64,000 bases of DNA, taken from NCBI RefSeq assembly GCF_036898095.1, contig NC_090757.1:65197964-65261963 (forward strand), read 5' to 3'. Within the stretch, counting starts at the first letter, position 1. The number at the start of each line of letters is the position of its first letter. This DNA comes from Palaemon carinicauda. Its lineage: Eukaryota > Arthropoda > Malacostraca > Decapoda > Palaemonidae. Both the position numbers and the translations under genes were made by a program. The notes below the pieces were generated by a model. That model did no database searches. It was not told the DNA's origin and saw nothing but the letters and a program-made list of their open reading frames with translations. This document shows, piece by piece, positions 21,881-34,133 of this stretch.

Positions 21881-22090
21881 CAGTCCGAGCCAAAAGTGAA
21901 AGTGAGCATTCATCTGTGTGTGAGGGGGGGGAGGGGTAGCTAGCTACCACTCCCCTAACCCCCCCCCCCCCCCCGCTAACTAGCGCGGGAATAATACACC
22001 CTCGTTAAATTCTAATGGCTCGCCATTTCAGCTGCGCTAAAAGGTAAACCCATTGTAAATAGCGTGGTTTGTATTTCGGTTACGGAACAA

Positions 22091-22703
22091 CTACAATTTT
22101 GACCAAGTATCATAGTCCACCGAAGAAATGAAACATTTAATACCAACAAATGAATGTTATACAAACTGATGAACTGGATCTTCAATCAACATCCTAAGAA
22201 AACCAAGGACTGACATTCAAAGTTTACAAAACATTGAAGAAACATATCCAGGAAACACTATATTCAACGGAAATTGGACCGAAAACATTCACCCAAACAT
22301 CAAGAGAGAGAGAAGAAATCGGACAGAAAACATTCACCCAAACATCAAGAGAGAGAGAGGAAATGACGACATCACACAACGCCATATAAACCGAAGCTAA
22401 GTACAATTTTCTTATTCATTTCAGTATTGAGCAGTGAGGTGTAGTTACCACAAGTCAATTGTCCATTATTACTGGGGTGAGTTGTTTGCTAATCTTCAAT
22501 TTCCTTTCATTAAAGGAAACTGTGTTCAACTCCGAATTCTCATGTAGAATTTTTTTTTCTCTCTTTGCTAATTCCGTTTTCTTTCAGAAATTCTCAGGAA
22601 AATTCTTTGTATTCCGTTTTCTTTCAGAAGTTCTCGGGAAATATCTTTGTATTAGTATTATTGTTTTGGGGAATTTTGTTATAATATTTATCATTCAGTG
22701 TTT
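22091..22703 (+). promoter_or_regulatory. Gypsy leader/promoter (unit 2)
   Basis: TATAAA at 22385 and TCAGT at 22421 keep the 36-base spacing. The 5' splice site GTGAGT is at 22477 and the duplicated acceptors end at 22587 and 22627. Differences from unit 1 are single bases. Confidence 0.5.
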
Positions 22704-23438
22704 ATGCGTTTACGCAGTAGACGTCTGGATTCATATAGATATTTTGATAGGATTGCAAGGTGTCGTAGAGATAGGAAAAGAAATACCGTAAACATGATGC
22801 CCCCTGTGAGCCCAGCCCCTGGACCGAGTAACCCAACAGCAGGACAGGGTAATCCCCTTCCTATTGTGACACTTGTAAATGCTCGATCTGCAATCCTTCC
22901 TTTTCAGGGTTGGGTTAATGGGTTCTTGCCTCACAATGTGGAGTCATGGATTTCATCCGTCGATGCCCATTTAAATGCCAAACAAATCGTAGACCCTTTT
23001 GTACAATTACAAGAAGCTAAAAGTTTTATAGACTTTTCTAAAGGAGATGCGAGTGCGTATTTAAGGGGTGTTTCCTTTCAAGAAGCAGTTACCTGGGATG
23101 ATTTCAAAGTTAGGCTACGTGCAGTCTATGGGGGTGAAGAAGCCTTAGATGTAGTTTTAACATTAAGAAATACACTTAATCAAGCCACTATGACTCGGCT
23201 TAATGTTATTGAGAGAGCAGCTCTCATAGCCGATAGGCTTAATAAATATCAAGATATTTTAGGTAATTCCACTTGGGTTACTAGAGATAACATCTCCGTG
23301 AAAGATTTTTTACGATTAATGTATTTAACTTGCATGACACTTATGTTGCCTAAAGCTTTAGTGCGGTGTTTTGATAAAAAGTTAACGCCAGCAAGTACGG
23401 AATTGGATGTATATAAACAGATAAAGAAACATGTCTAA
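22704..23438 (+). CDS. gag: Gypsy gag, capsid part (unit 2)
   Basis: 244 codons, open throughout. It differs from unit 1 at a few codons (GGT to TGT early in the Arg-rich region; ACG to ATG giving MMPPVSP). The stop again overlaps the ATG of the nucleocapsid frame. With unit 1 it is one of only two copies with an undamaged frame. Confidence 0.73.
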   Translation: MRLRSRRLDSYRYFDRIARCRRDRKRNTVNMMPPVSPAPGPSNPTAGQGNPLPIVTLVNARSAILPFQGWVNGFLPHNVESWISSVDAHLNAKQIVDPFVQLQEAKSFIDFSKGDASAYLRGVSFQEAVTWDDFKVRLRAVYGGEEALDVVLTLRNTLNQATMTRLNVIERAALIADRLNKYQDILGNSTWVTRDNISVKDFLRLMYLTCMTLMLPKALVRCFDKKLTPASTELDVYKQIKKHV

Positions 23439-23751
23439 GTGTCCTGATCTTGATCCTGTGTTAACTCAAGTTCTTGCAAAAAATTATACAAAGCCACAAC
23501 AAGTAAATGTAGTTAATAATAATCAAGTTGCGGGAATGACGTGTTATAATTGCAAACGTCAAGGTCACTTGATTGCGGACTGTAGAACGAAATTCTGTTC
23601 GATACATAATAGTTCGACTCATTCATATAGTCAGTGCTACTCGTGTAAGACACAACAGAATCCTAAAAATACACAGTCAATTCCACAGTCAGTTCCATAT
23701 GGAAATAAAAAGAAAAATGACAAATTCGAAGATAATTTGTATTTTTCCTAA
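23431..23751 (+). CDS. Gypsy nucleocapsid frame with zinc knuckle, ending in DIRS sequence (unit 2)
   Basis: Encodes the same 106 residues as unit 1, including the intact CYNCKRQGHLIADC knuckle and TAT rather than TAA at the NYTK site. Its carboxy end is read from the DIRS module beginning at 23717. Confidence 0.7.
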   Translation: MSKCPDLDPVLTQVLAKNYTKPQQVNVVNNNQVAGMTCYNCKRQGHLIADCRTKFCSIHNSSTHSYSQCYSCKTQQNPKNTQSIPQSVPYGNKKKNDKFEDNLYFS

Positions 23752-24071
23752 CCATACAAACCTTAGCTATATACATTGGGTTTACCTTTTAGCGTAGCTG
23801 AAATGGCGAGCCATTAGAATTTAACGAGGGTGTATTACCCCCGCGCTAGTTAGCGGGGAGGGGGGGGGGGGGTAGGGGAGTGGTAGCTAGCTACCCCTCC
23901 CCCCCTCACACACCGGTGAATGCTTCACTTTCACTTAGAGGTAGGACTTGTCTTGGGGGACAGGGCTGGCGGGAATATATATGTAAATAGCTAAGGTTTG
24001 TATGGTTAGGAAAAATACAAATTATCTTCGAATTTGTCATTTGCTCCGTAACCGAAATACAAACCACGCTA
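23717..24071. repeat. Solo DIRS terminal module (unit 2)
   Basis: As at 12973, with a longer G run. It shares the CATTTGCTCCG variant with unit 1, so units 1 and 2 are closest relatives in this segment. Confidence 0.85.
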
Positions 24072-24781
24072 CCGTATATACTCGTGTAATGTTCGACCCC
24101 CCTATTTTGCCTTCAAAATCATGAATTCATCATATACCTCATGTAATGTTTGAGTCTTGATTTTGGCAGTAGGCTAGAGGTTATGCCTCAATGGTCTTTT
24201 ATCTCCAGCATACCATAATTACCAACAAAGTAAGGGTTATGCCTAAGTGCGACAAACAAATGTATAAAACAAATCGGAACAACACCTAAATACTAACATC
24301 TGTTTACAATAACAATTGAGTATTCAGCGTACATTTTCTAGCGAACACTTTAGTTGCAAACAGCCGATTATCATCACCGCCTAATAGCCTAATAGCTTTC
24401 AAAAACAAGCAAACACTACAAGTAGCAAACAAAATTAGTTCATCGTTTTGAGTAACAAATTACCATTACCGGTAATTGCAGGTAATTACGGTGATTTTAA
24501 TTACCCGTTATGCAAATAATTTTTTTTCCTCACAATAAATATGAATAAGAATTTACTCATAACCCATCAAGATCTCTACCAATTAATATAAAGAATTTAC
24601 TGCAAAATTCAAGCTTCAAGTTATTGCAGCCGCTGTCCGCTGAGACAAATAACGTTCAAGCCGTAAAAATGTATTGAGTTACCGAAACTAGCGTTTGAAC
24701 TTGGAGAAAAAAAAAATGTGGATTCAATTAAGAAAAATTTTTGCGGTTTATTATTAATATCAATTAATATACCATACCAAG
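24072..24781. mobile_element. TA-inserted DNA transposon, left part only (unit 2)
   Basis: As in units 0 and 1 but with a short internal duplication (CCTAATAG repeated near 24380-24396), making it 8-9 bases longer. It has the same ACCAAG breakpoint. Confidence 0.8.
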
Positions 24782-25636
24782 AAATCAACAGTAATGAATA
24801 TGACAAATTCGAAGATAATTTGTATTTTTCCTAACCATACAAACCTTAGCTATTTACAATGGGTTTACCTTTTAGAGCAGCTGAAATGGCGAGCCATTAG
24901 AATTTAACGAGAGTGTATTACCCCCACGCTAGTTAGCGGGGGGGGGGGGAGGGGAGTGGTAACTAGCTACCCCTCCCCCCCCTCACACACAGATGAATGC
25001 TCACTTTCACTTAGAGGTAGGACTTGTCTTGGGGGACAGGGCTGGCGGGCAAATATGTGTAAATAGCCAAGGTTTGTATGGTTAGGAAAAATACAAATTA
25101 TCTTCGAATTTGTCATTTGTTCCGTAACCGAAATACAAACCACGCTATTTACAATAGATGACTTACCCATTAGGTAGGGTACAAAGTCCCCAGCCATACT
25201 GGCTTTGGCTTTTACCCGGGGACTCAGAATCCGAGTGAGTCGCACTCGAGAAAAGGAGTCCCTGCACCTCACAAGCTCCTTGCTCCGCAAGGAACCGTGT
25301 GGCCTACATAAGCTTGTGTGTGAAGGAAAAAGTGTGACCCGTCCTAGGCAGTTGACCTACAGTTCCAGAAGGAACTCTGGGTTAGGACGTTCCCAATACC
25401 ACCTCGTCAGGGTATGGGGGACGCAACAGTATTGACTCAATACTCGGAACACAAGGAAGCATGGTTTACCTGCAGAGGTTCGAGGTCAGCTATGTAGAGA
25501 CTAGGATGCTGCCTCCCCGTAGAGGGGATGATGAAGAAAGAAATAAGGGCCAGACATACTTCTTTCATTCATGTAGACTAAAACCTGATAACAATGCCCT
25601 CAACCTTCTGCTACCTGTCCAAAAAGGAGCCCGAGG

Positions 25637-26592
25637 TTACACCAGCTGTTGTATAGCCACCACAGAGTGATAGAAAACGTATCGAGACTCCTGTGGGTCA
25701 CGCCCTGCAGGAAGCGGGCTGCGAAGATCATTAGACGCTTCCAGACTCCAGCTTGTAGCACCTGCGTCACAGAGTAGTATTACACGAAGGCGAGGGACGT
25801 TGCGATGTATCCAACATCGTGCTGTAGGGCGACGTGACGGGGGAGGGTCTGGAAACAGGTCGAGATGAATGTCCATGAGTCCGGGCTGAAGAGGTATACT
25901 GGTGACTCTCACCCGTGTCCTCCTTGTGCTCCCAAATCGGCTGCAACTGAGGACAAACTGCAGCTGTTCCCAAAGCTAACCTCTCGATTCCTTTACTGGC
26001 AAGAAAGAGAAGGTTTTGGGATATCAGATACAGAATGGACTCGAAATCTTGAAGGAAATGGACCGAAGGGCCGGAACCCCAAGATTCTGAGTCTAGCCAA
26101 CAACTCAGGAGCGAACCTGAATGTTGCCTTCCCCTCTTCCTTAGAAAGGGGGAGTCGTACGAGAACAAGAAGATTGCTTACACACTGGCCGTGGCCAGAG
26201 TGAGCAGGAGACCCAAGGCGGAATACAATCCGAGGCCTGTCATAAAGGGTCTTGAGAAGATCTCTTAAAGGACTAAAAGTCTGAGCCATGCTCCAAGTTG
26301 GAGGTCTTCCTCCGACTAGGGCAGGGAAGATCGTAGCTTCGCATGAGCGAGCAAAGATCCAGCGGGCAGGAAAAAGTTATTCCTTTAAGCCTGAAGGTCA
26401 GGGAAAGGCTGAGTGACAGGCTTCATTGCCGAGAGCGGAAAGGAGTTTCCTCCCGCCAAAAGGCAATAAGACCGTTATTGCTGGAGAAGAGGCCTCAAGG
26501 GAAGAGGTATATCTCCCACGGCACCAACCACCTTCGACTCTTCACTTTGCCTGGAAGACCCCTGCGGATGACTATCGCAGATGACGCGACCT
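25637..26592 (-). pseudogene. Tyrosine recombinase remnant of DIRS a (unit 2)
   Basis: Same broken structure as the other DIRS a copies, with extra substitutions (for example CTCGAAGG to CACGAAGG near 25784). It cannot encode a recombinase. Confidence 0.77.
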
Positions 26593-28499
26593 CCGTACCG
26601 CGACTGTAGCGGGTTGTCTCTTCATGAGGAGGAGGCGTAGTGTCTCCAGGCATGAAGCCGAAGCGACGCCCCGGTTCGGGAGAGATGTCGCAGTGTGGTT
26701 GGTTGAGTAGTCTGCGCCGTGGGAGAAGCTCTCCCAGGAGTTCCGTCAGTGGAAGCAGAGGGTCCAGAAACCGTTCTGCGCATAGTCCCAGTGGAACTCT
26801 CCCATTAAAAGGTTGACAGACAACCTGGTCTTGTTGAGACCCATTGTCCTCAGACAAAAAGGAGGGAAGACGCAGGCGTCGAAGTTGTCCCACCACCACC
26901 GGAATGCATCTTGCCAGAGTCTCGGGGTCTGAGACTGGGGGGAAGAACAGCGGAAGCTTTAGGTTCCAAGCTGTCGCGATCAGGTCCCCCAGACCAGGAC
27001 TTGCTGGTTACCCAAGGTCAAAGACCCCCAGGTACACTCTCTCTACGAGGCTTTGTTCGGATAGTCGGAGAGAACATTCCCCTGCCTGGAATGAGAGAGC
27101 CGATGGTGGTATTTAGAGAATCTCAATCATCCTGGTATCTCTACTGCAAGATGTGAAGGTGTGAAAATGCGTCCCCTGCTGGTTAGAATACGCCAGAATC
27201 ATGAAGTCGACGCGCACGGGGCGACTCGGCAGGAGCTGTAGGATCTGTAGAGGGGCCAGACTAAGGCCCCTAAGCCTGCCAGAATGATGGAGAGGTATCC
27301 TTCAGGTCTTGACCATAGGCCTGGACCGGAACATGCCCCCCCCCCCTTTCCTTTGACGAGTCCGAGAACAGCATCAAGAATGTGGGGAAAGGACGAGAAT
27401 ATCCACTACCATCAAGAGGCTCCATAGGTCAACACCCATTGCAGGTCTAATAGTTCCGCTGGTCCCATAGGGGCCAGGAAGTCCTGTTAAACGTTGCCTG
27501 AAGCCACCGGAAGTTGGACCGCCCCACATGGAACTTATCCTGAGGCGACCATTCGGACTATAGACGGGTCAATGAGGAAAGGAGAACTAGGAAACGTTCC
27601 AAGGTAGGGCTGAAAGCTCTGCTTGACTGAGAACAGGTACTGCGACTCTCCTCAGTCTTGCCACAGTCAACTGAAAGGAAGGCTCGGAGGATGTGGTAAC
27701 AGAATCTGGTGTCCCCAGGTGGTCACCCATCAAAGTACCGACCAGAACCGACGTTGCTTAACCTCGCTGGACGGACGAGAAGCGGGGTTTCCAACTTGGT
27801 AAGGCCGTTGACTCAATACCATGGCCAGATACTCCAGATGTTGAGGCAGAAGAAGAGAAGGCTCCAAGCAAAATACCATGAACCCACACTCATGGTAAGC
27901 ATCCGGAAGCTTGTCCCGGCGCTGAAGAAGGTCGAACCCGAGCCTACCGGTGTTGACCAGCCCTCCAAACAGCAGAGGAGGCGGAAGCCTGCACCTGAGC
28001 GGCCATGAGGAAGGCAGGGAGAGTTCTCTGGGGAAAAAAACCTGCAATGCCACGGCGGGGTAGCCACACTGCATCATAAGCAGGAATACTTGCAGTCTAG
28101 GCTTAATTCGACGAGCTCCATGGAAGATGGATGGAATGAAAACTGAAAGCACCCGTCCTTCCGATCCAGGGCCTAAGGAGTCCTGTCGCCTCGTTACCAG
28201 TCTGATCGATTCTGCTGTTCTACGCTGGACGAAGTTTGTCCGACAAACTTCATCAGGGCTGAGAGGTCGACTACGGAACTCCCCTCTCAGATCCTTCCTT
28301 ACAAGAAAGGTTCGACTGAAGAGGCCGGGGGTGAAGCCGTCGATGATCCTATGGAAGACCTTCGCCTAAGGTATGGATCATTCTGCCCAACCGGGCAACT
28401 CTTGCTGACGCTATGGCATAGAGGTTCAGAGACACTGAATTCGCTGACAGAGACGGCAGGCGCGATATCCTTGGCTGATCACAGAGATTGTGCGGGAAT
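26593..28499 (-). pseudogene. RT/RNase H remnant of DIRS a (unit 2)
   Basis: Minus-strand frames are opened and closed at slightly different points than in units 0 and 1. One 140-codon frame (27730-28152) reads across the old RT palm, with RRDKLPDAYHECGF where intact copies have RHRDRLLEVCRDLG. The YLDDW box is missing from it. Confidence 0.73.
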
Positions 28500-29548
28500 G
28501 GGCATCGGGAAGCTGTCATTCGGATGAGTAACCTTAAGCATCCTCCCAGCGAAAAACCTGCAATCCTAGAGTTCGTGAACTCTGCCGCTCCTTTTAGGAC
28601 TATGCCCCCCCGGTGGAGCCTCCCGTGCCATCTGTTCCTGACAGGAGGAAACTGCAATTGGACACCTTGTCCCAGTTGTCGTAGCCGATAACTTAGGCCG
28701 ACGTGGTTGAAAAAAAAGGGCGCTGGAGCCCTGCAGAGTCTGGAAGAAAGCGCCTTGGAGGAGTGAAAACGGCAGTCGATTTCTTCCGCACAGCCGCTGT
28801 CTAAGTCTCTGTCCTTGGGCACAATCAAACTCTTCTGAAGGATGGAAGGGTGTCTGAGGTCGTCGACCTCTACAGATGAGACACCCAAAGGAAGCCCTCA
28901 GTCAGCGCGTCCAGATGGTACAACATCGAGCTTGTCCACAAGTTAGATACTTAACGACGAAAGGACAAGGTGCTTGAGCTCGAGAGGAGGAAAGTACCCA
29001 TGATCTTCCTGTAGCTTCCTTGAACCAAACCTCGGGCAGTAACCGAGGAGGGAAAGGACCTGGTAAGCACCCAGAGGAAGGGGTAAGCAGTCACCCCTTG
29101 TCCGAGGGAGAAATCTCGAACGGAAAGCCAAAAATCCTTCCAGGGAATGACGGGGAAGGGCTAACCCAGGTTCTGGAAAGAGGAGTGTTGCTCAGATCTC
29201 CCTGAAGTTTCTCCTATTCTTGCAAGTGCAATGCTCTGCGTTTACGGGGTGAGGCCGTGTTCTGGAAATACGCTCCAGAAGAACTCGCCAGTCTGGCCAT
29301 GCTGCGAAAACCCCAATGGGAATCGTGGTCGCAATCGCCCTGGAGCTCGCGCGATGGTAATTCAAAGATTTGCGCGTGGGCGGACGTGGAAGCGCCCATG
29401 CGCGGTAACGCAGGAACGCAAACGAAGGTGAGCGAAGGAGCGCAGAAGGAGGGAGCGTGGTAGGAAGGGCGAGAGCTGGTGGTCGGCGAGCGATAACCCA
29501 TAGACAAGCAATGGATACTGCAAGAATTAAGCCGACGTTTGTGCGAAG

Positions 29549-29690
29549 AAACACCGTAGGTTCGAGCGACGGAACACCGTCGGTTCGCACGACGGCGTGC
29601 AACAGAACACCGTCGGTTCTCGCGACGGAACACCGTCGGTTCGCGCGACGGAACACCGTTCGTCCGTGCGATGGAAAACCGTTGGTTCGC
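29549..29690. repeat. 23-bp minisatellite (unit 2, one repeat shorter)
   Basis: GACGGAACACCGTCGGTTC array as in the other units but about one repeat shorter, with GCGTGCAACAGAACACC in place of GCATGCGACGGAACACC. Confidence 0.83.
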
Positions 29691-29764
29691 GCGCGGGCGA
29701 ACATTGGAGAGCATGGGCGCGGACGCGCATGAGCGTAGACGTGCAGGCACATGGGCGTGTGGGC

Positions 29765-29975
29765 GCGCAGGCGAATGATCGCGCGGGCGCACAGGCAAGC
29801 GGTCGCGCAGGCGAGTGGTCGCGCAGGCGAGCGGTCGCGCAGGCGAGAGGTCGCGCAGGCGAACGGTCGCGCAGGCGAACGGTTGCTCAGTCGAACGGTC
29901 GCGCAGGCAAACGGTCGCGCGGGCTCGCAGGCGAACGGTCGCGCATGCGAACGGTCGCGCGACCGGCGCGCAGGC
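29765..29975. repeat. 16-bp minisatellite (unit 2, one repeat longer)
   Basis: GGTCGCGCAGGCGAAC array with an added GTGGTCGCGCAGGCGA repeat near 29814 relative to units 0 and 1. Confidence 0.8.
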
Positions 29976-30176
29976 GAGCAGTCGAGCGGTCGCGAGGGTG
30001 GGCAGGTGAATGAGCGTGAGTCCGAGGCGGTGAACGCAAGCGTTAACGCGATGGCGAGGAAACGCGCTGCCGCGTGGGCGAGGAAGACCGCTGGCGATAT
30101 GGATCAATAGGCGATCGGTGGTGAGCTGGTGAGCGCTAACGCGCAGGTTGGCGATGGGGCGTTGTGGCATGCCGAC

Positions 30177-30720
30177 GCGATGGCGAGCAGCATGCGCAGG
30201 TGAGCGATCGCACGATGGCGAGCAGCATGCGCAGGTGAGCGATCGCGCGATGGCGAGCAGCATGCGCAGGCGAGCGATCGGCGATGGCGAGCAGCATGCG
30301 AAGGTGAGCGATTGCGAGCAGCATGCGCAGGTGGGCGGTCGCGCGATGGCGATCAGCATGCGCAGGTGGGCGGTCGCGCGATGGCGATCAGCATGCGCAG
30401 GTGGGCGGTCGCGCGATGGCGATCACCATGTGCAGGTGGGCGGTCGCGCGATGGCGAGCAGCATCCGCAGGTGGGCGGTCGCGCGATGGCGAGCAGCATC
30501 CTTAGGTGGGCGGTCGCGCGATGGCGAGCAGCATCCTTAGGTGGGCGGTCGCGCGATGGCGAGCAGCATCCGCGGGTGGGCGGTCGCGCGATGGCGAGCA
30601 GCATCCGCAGGTGGGCGATCGCGCGATGGCGAGCAGCATCCGCAGGTAGGCGATGGCGCGATGGCGAGCAGCATCCGCAGGTAGGCGACCGCGCGATGGC
30701 GAGCAGCATGCGCAGGAGAG
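30177..30720. repeat. 35-bp minisatellite (unit 2)
   Basis: The same 35-bp family with about two fewer repeats and a different order of variants: two CATCCTTAGG repeats, and one CACCATGTGC repeat. This shows slippage or exchange after the units separated. Confidence 0.88.
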
Positions 30721-31667
30721 CTAGTAGCTGGCGAACCATGTTCCTTCAAAAATGTTGGAGAACGTTGGCGTGCCGGCTGTAACACACGCGGGTGATCCGG
30801 AGATCGCCGAGAGACAGGTGATCGCTGCCGAGCTGATGATCGCTGACGAGCAGAAGGCAACGCGTGGAAGCCTGCGCATAGAAGAAGAGTCCTTGACCCC
30901 GACCTGAACCGAAGTTCTAGATCGCGAGGCTGAATGTGGGTGCACAGGGCGCGTAACAGGAACCAACAGGAACAGCAGGGATGATCATCATGAGAGCGCT
31001 GACGAACAGGAGAGCGCTGATGAGCAGGAGAGCGCCTGTGCGCTAACACTGAGTAGGAGCAGGAGAGAACACAGCAGAAGGGCGCGCAGGGGAACCCTGA
31101 CACGCAAGGGAACCCTGACACGCAAGGGAAGAACCCCCGTGGGAGGCAACCCTTTGCCCCGAAGGGATCGTTTTCCGTCGGGAGACTGATGTCCGTCGGA
31201 AGACCGTTGTCTGTCCGCCGGGAGACTGATGTCCGTCGGAAGACCGTTGTCCGTTGGGAAGACTGTTGCCCGTCGGAAGACGAGATTAGACTGCTGTCCA
31301 TCTGCACCAAGGCGGAAGATCAAGAAAAAGGAGTTGTAGCCTGCAAATGGAGATTCAAAAAGGCGCCTCTTAGCACCCTTATAGGGAGATGAGAGGCCCT
31401 ACGACGAGGCGGACGGTGTGCCTTACGGCGAGGGCGGCCAACAGCAACAGAAGAATCCTCCGAAGAGGAGTCTCTATGAGTGTACTCTCTCGCGAACGAA
31501 AGAGAAACACTTTGTAGAAGAGACTGGTCAGCCAGTGACCTAAAAGGAGCAATCCTCCGAAGAGGAGCTCCTGCAGTTGCCCAGCCCCTTGAGCGAAACT
31601 GCAGGTGTGATCGCTCAGCACCAAGAGCATAGTCGCACGAAAAAAAGGCAAGAGAAGAACCCCCCAA

Positions 31668-32575
31668 AAGGGGAAAAACTCAAGCCTGGACAGGAAAAAC
31701 TTCCCTCGGAAGGAAAGTTACCCGCCCAAGGAGGCAAGCCTCCTGATAGTTCTAAAATGAACTGGAGAGCTGTCCGTCGTCACGGGAGTACTTCCAGTAG
31801 AAGGAGACACGCCCCTGACGAAAATACAAGGGGGGAGGCAGCAACAGCCGAATCCCCAGGCCTCAACAAGACAGCTCACACCGTTGCCATATTACAGAAA
31901 CGAACTAGATCGGTAACTGTAAAAAAATAAAACAAAAAACATTAGTACACATTCATTCCCCCGGGAAGGCTCCGAAGAGGAATCCCGAGGGAAAGGAAAC
32001 AAGAATTACACAACAGGCACGTGCCCTTACAACCACTTACACTCACGGAAGGAGAGCTGTAACCAAAACAGAATTATAACAATTATAATTATGTAACTAT
32101 GTAATTATGTAATTTAAAAATGAATGAACACTAAAGAAAGAACGAAAACCCCGAAAGGAATCGTTCTACAAGCTGAAAAAAAAAAAAAACTACAATTAGA
32201 TTCATAAACTAATTGAGACAAACGTACGGCGTAGCAACCCCCCCACACGGAAAGGAAGCTACAAGGGCGTAGTAACACATAGTAAAAAGGTGAACGACCT
32301 CAAGAGAGAGAGAGAGAGAAAGACATAAGTCAAACTCGATCGCCACCCATAAAATTACGCCGTGGTGGCCTAACTGCCGAGGACTCCACGTAGATATCGT
32401 ACACTACACACGCAACTCTGAAAAGGAAACTTACTGATTTCTATACTCAAATATATATACAAACATGAAAATATGTTTACATATATATTGAGTAAATGAA
32501 AAGTAAGCGATTAAGTATAGACAAAACAAACAATGGCTGCCAAGAGAGGACCAAGATAGAGACGTCTGTCACAGT
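31668..32575. other. DIRS a leader region, no gene supported (unit 2)
   Basis: Collinear with 10231-11130. The plus-strand open frame is cut short here by a 1-base loss in an A run near 31921-31927, which supports treating it as noncoding. Confidence 0.5.
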
Positions 32576-32784
32576 CCGAGCCAAAAGTGAAAGTGAGCAT
32601 TCATCTGTGTGTGAGGGGGGGGGGAGGGGTAGCTAGCTACCACTCCCCTAAACCCACCCCCCCCCCCCGCTAACTAGCGCGGGAATAATACACCCTCATT
32701 AAATTCTAATGGCTCGCCATTTCAGCTGCACTAAAAGGTAAACCCATTGTAAATAGCGTGGTTTGTATTTCGGTTACGGAACAA

Positions 32785-33398
32785 CTACAATTTTGACCAA
32801 GTATCATAGTCCACCGAAGAAATGAAACATTTAATACCAACAAATGAATGTTATACAAACTGATGAACTGGATCTTCAATCAACATCCTAAGAAAACCAA
32901 GGACTGACATTCAAAGTTTACAAAACATTGAAGAAACATATCCAGGAAACACTACATTCAACGGAAATCGGACCGAAAACATTCACCCAAACATCAAGAG
33001 AGAGAGAGGAAATCGGACAGAAAACATTCACCCAAACATCAAGAGAGAGAGAGGAAATGACGACATCACACAACACCATATAAACCGAAGCTAAGTACAA
33101 TTTTCTTATTCATTTCAGTATTGAGCAGTGAGGTGTAGTTACCACAAGTCAATTGTCCATTATTACTGGGGTGAGTTGTTTGCTGATCTTCAATTTCCTT
33201 TCATTAAAGGAAACTGTGTTCAACTCCGAATTCTCATGTAGAATTTTTTTTTTCTCTCTTTGCTAATTCCGTTTTCTTTCAGAAATTCTCAGGAAAATTC
33301 TTTGTATTCCGTTTTCTTTCAGAAGTTCTCGGGAAATATCTTTGTATTAGTATTATTGTTTTGGGGAATTTTGTTATAATCTTTATCATTTAGTGTTT
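32785..33398 (+). promoter_or_regulatory. Gypsy leader/promoter (unit 3)
   Basis: TATAAA at 33079, TCAGT at 33115, GTGAGT at 33171, and duplicated acceptors ending at 33282 and 33322. All elements keep the spacing seen in units 1 and 2. Confidence 0.5.
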
Positions 33399-34133
33399 AT
33401 GCGTTTACGCAGTAGACGTCTGTATTCATATAGATAATTTGATAGGATTGCAAGGGGTCCTAGAGATAGGAAAAGAAATACCGTAAACATGACGCCCCCT
33501 GTGAGCCCAGCCCCTGGACCGAGTAACCCAACAGCAGGACAGGGTAATCCCCTTCCTATTGTGACACTTGTAAATGCTCGATCTGCAATCCTTCCTTTTC
33601 AGGGTTGGGTTAATGGGTTCTTGCCTCACAATGTGGAGTCATGGATTTCATCCGTCGATGCCCATTTAAATGCCAAACAAATCGTAGACCCTTTTGTACA
33701 ATTACAAGAAGCTAAAAGTTTTATAGACTTTTCTAAAGGAGATGCGAGTGCGTATTTAAGGGGTGTTTCCTTTCAAGAAGCAGTTACCTGGGATGATTTC
33801 AAAGTTAGGCTACGTGCAGTCTATGGGGGTGAAGAAGCCTTAGATGTAGTTTTAACATTAAGAAATACACTTAATCAAGCCACTATGACTCGGCTTAATG
33901 TTATTGAGAGAGCAGCTCTCATAGCCGATAGGCTTAATAAATATCAAGATATTTTAGGTAATTCCACTTGGGTTACTAGAGATAACATCTCCGTGAAAGA
34001 TTTTTTACGATTAATGTATTTAACTTGCATGACACTTATGTTGCCTAAAGCTTTAGTGCGGTGTTTTGATAAAAAGTTAACGCCAGCAAGTACGGAATTG
34101 GATGTATATAAACAGATAAAGAAACATGTCTAA
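33399..34133 (+). pseudogene. gag: Gypsy gag with an early nonsense codon (unit 3)
   Basis: Identical layout to units 1 and 2, but the thirteenth codon is TAA (33435-33437) where they have TAT, and a GGG-to-GGT/CC change follows. Translation could restart at the ATG at 33489 (214 codons, losing the Arg-rich amino end). This copy lies in the unit whose DIRS insertion separates gag from the surviving pol, so it is the original partner of pol by position. Confidence 0.8.

Larger units (their letters stand above)
14045..22090 (-). mobile_element. Decayed DIRS retroelement 'DIRS a' (unit 1)
   Basis: Collinear with 3298-11346 at an offset of +10747. The differences I saw are single bases, for example the CGTTCT to CGTTTT change near 16014, and one or two bases in poly-C/G runs. 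It was therefore copied with the unit rather than inserted independently. Confidence 0.88.
28659..31667 (-). pseudogene. ORF1 remnant of DIRS a (unit 2)
   Basis: Same organisation as units 0 and 1. A minus-strand frame of 381 codons (29214-30359) arises because the repeats stay open; its Arg/Ala/Cys-rich content is repeat-driven and not evidence of a preserved protein. Confidence 0.68.
24800..32784 (-). mobile_element. Decayed DIRS retroelement 'DIRS a' (unit 2)
   Basis: Collinear with the unit 0 and unit 1 copies but with visibly more substitutions (for example near 25300-25400, 26350 and 28750) and about 71 bases shorter, mostly from loss of two 35-bp repeats. It is therefore the most diverged of the three DIRS a copies. 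Confidence 0.87.
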
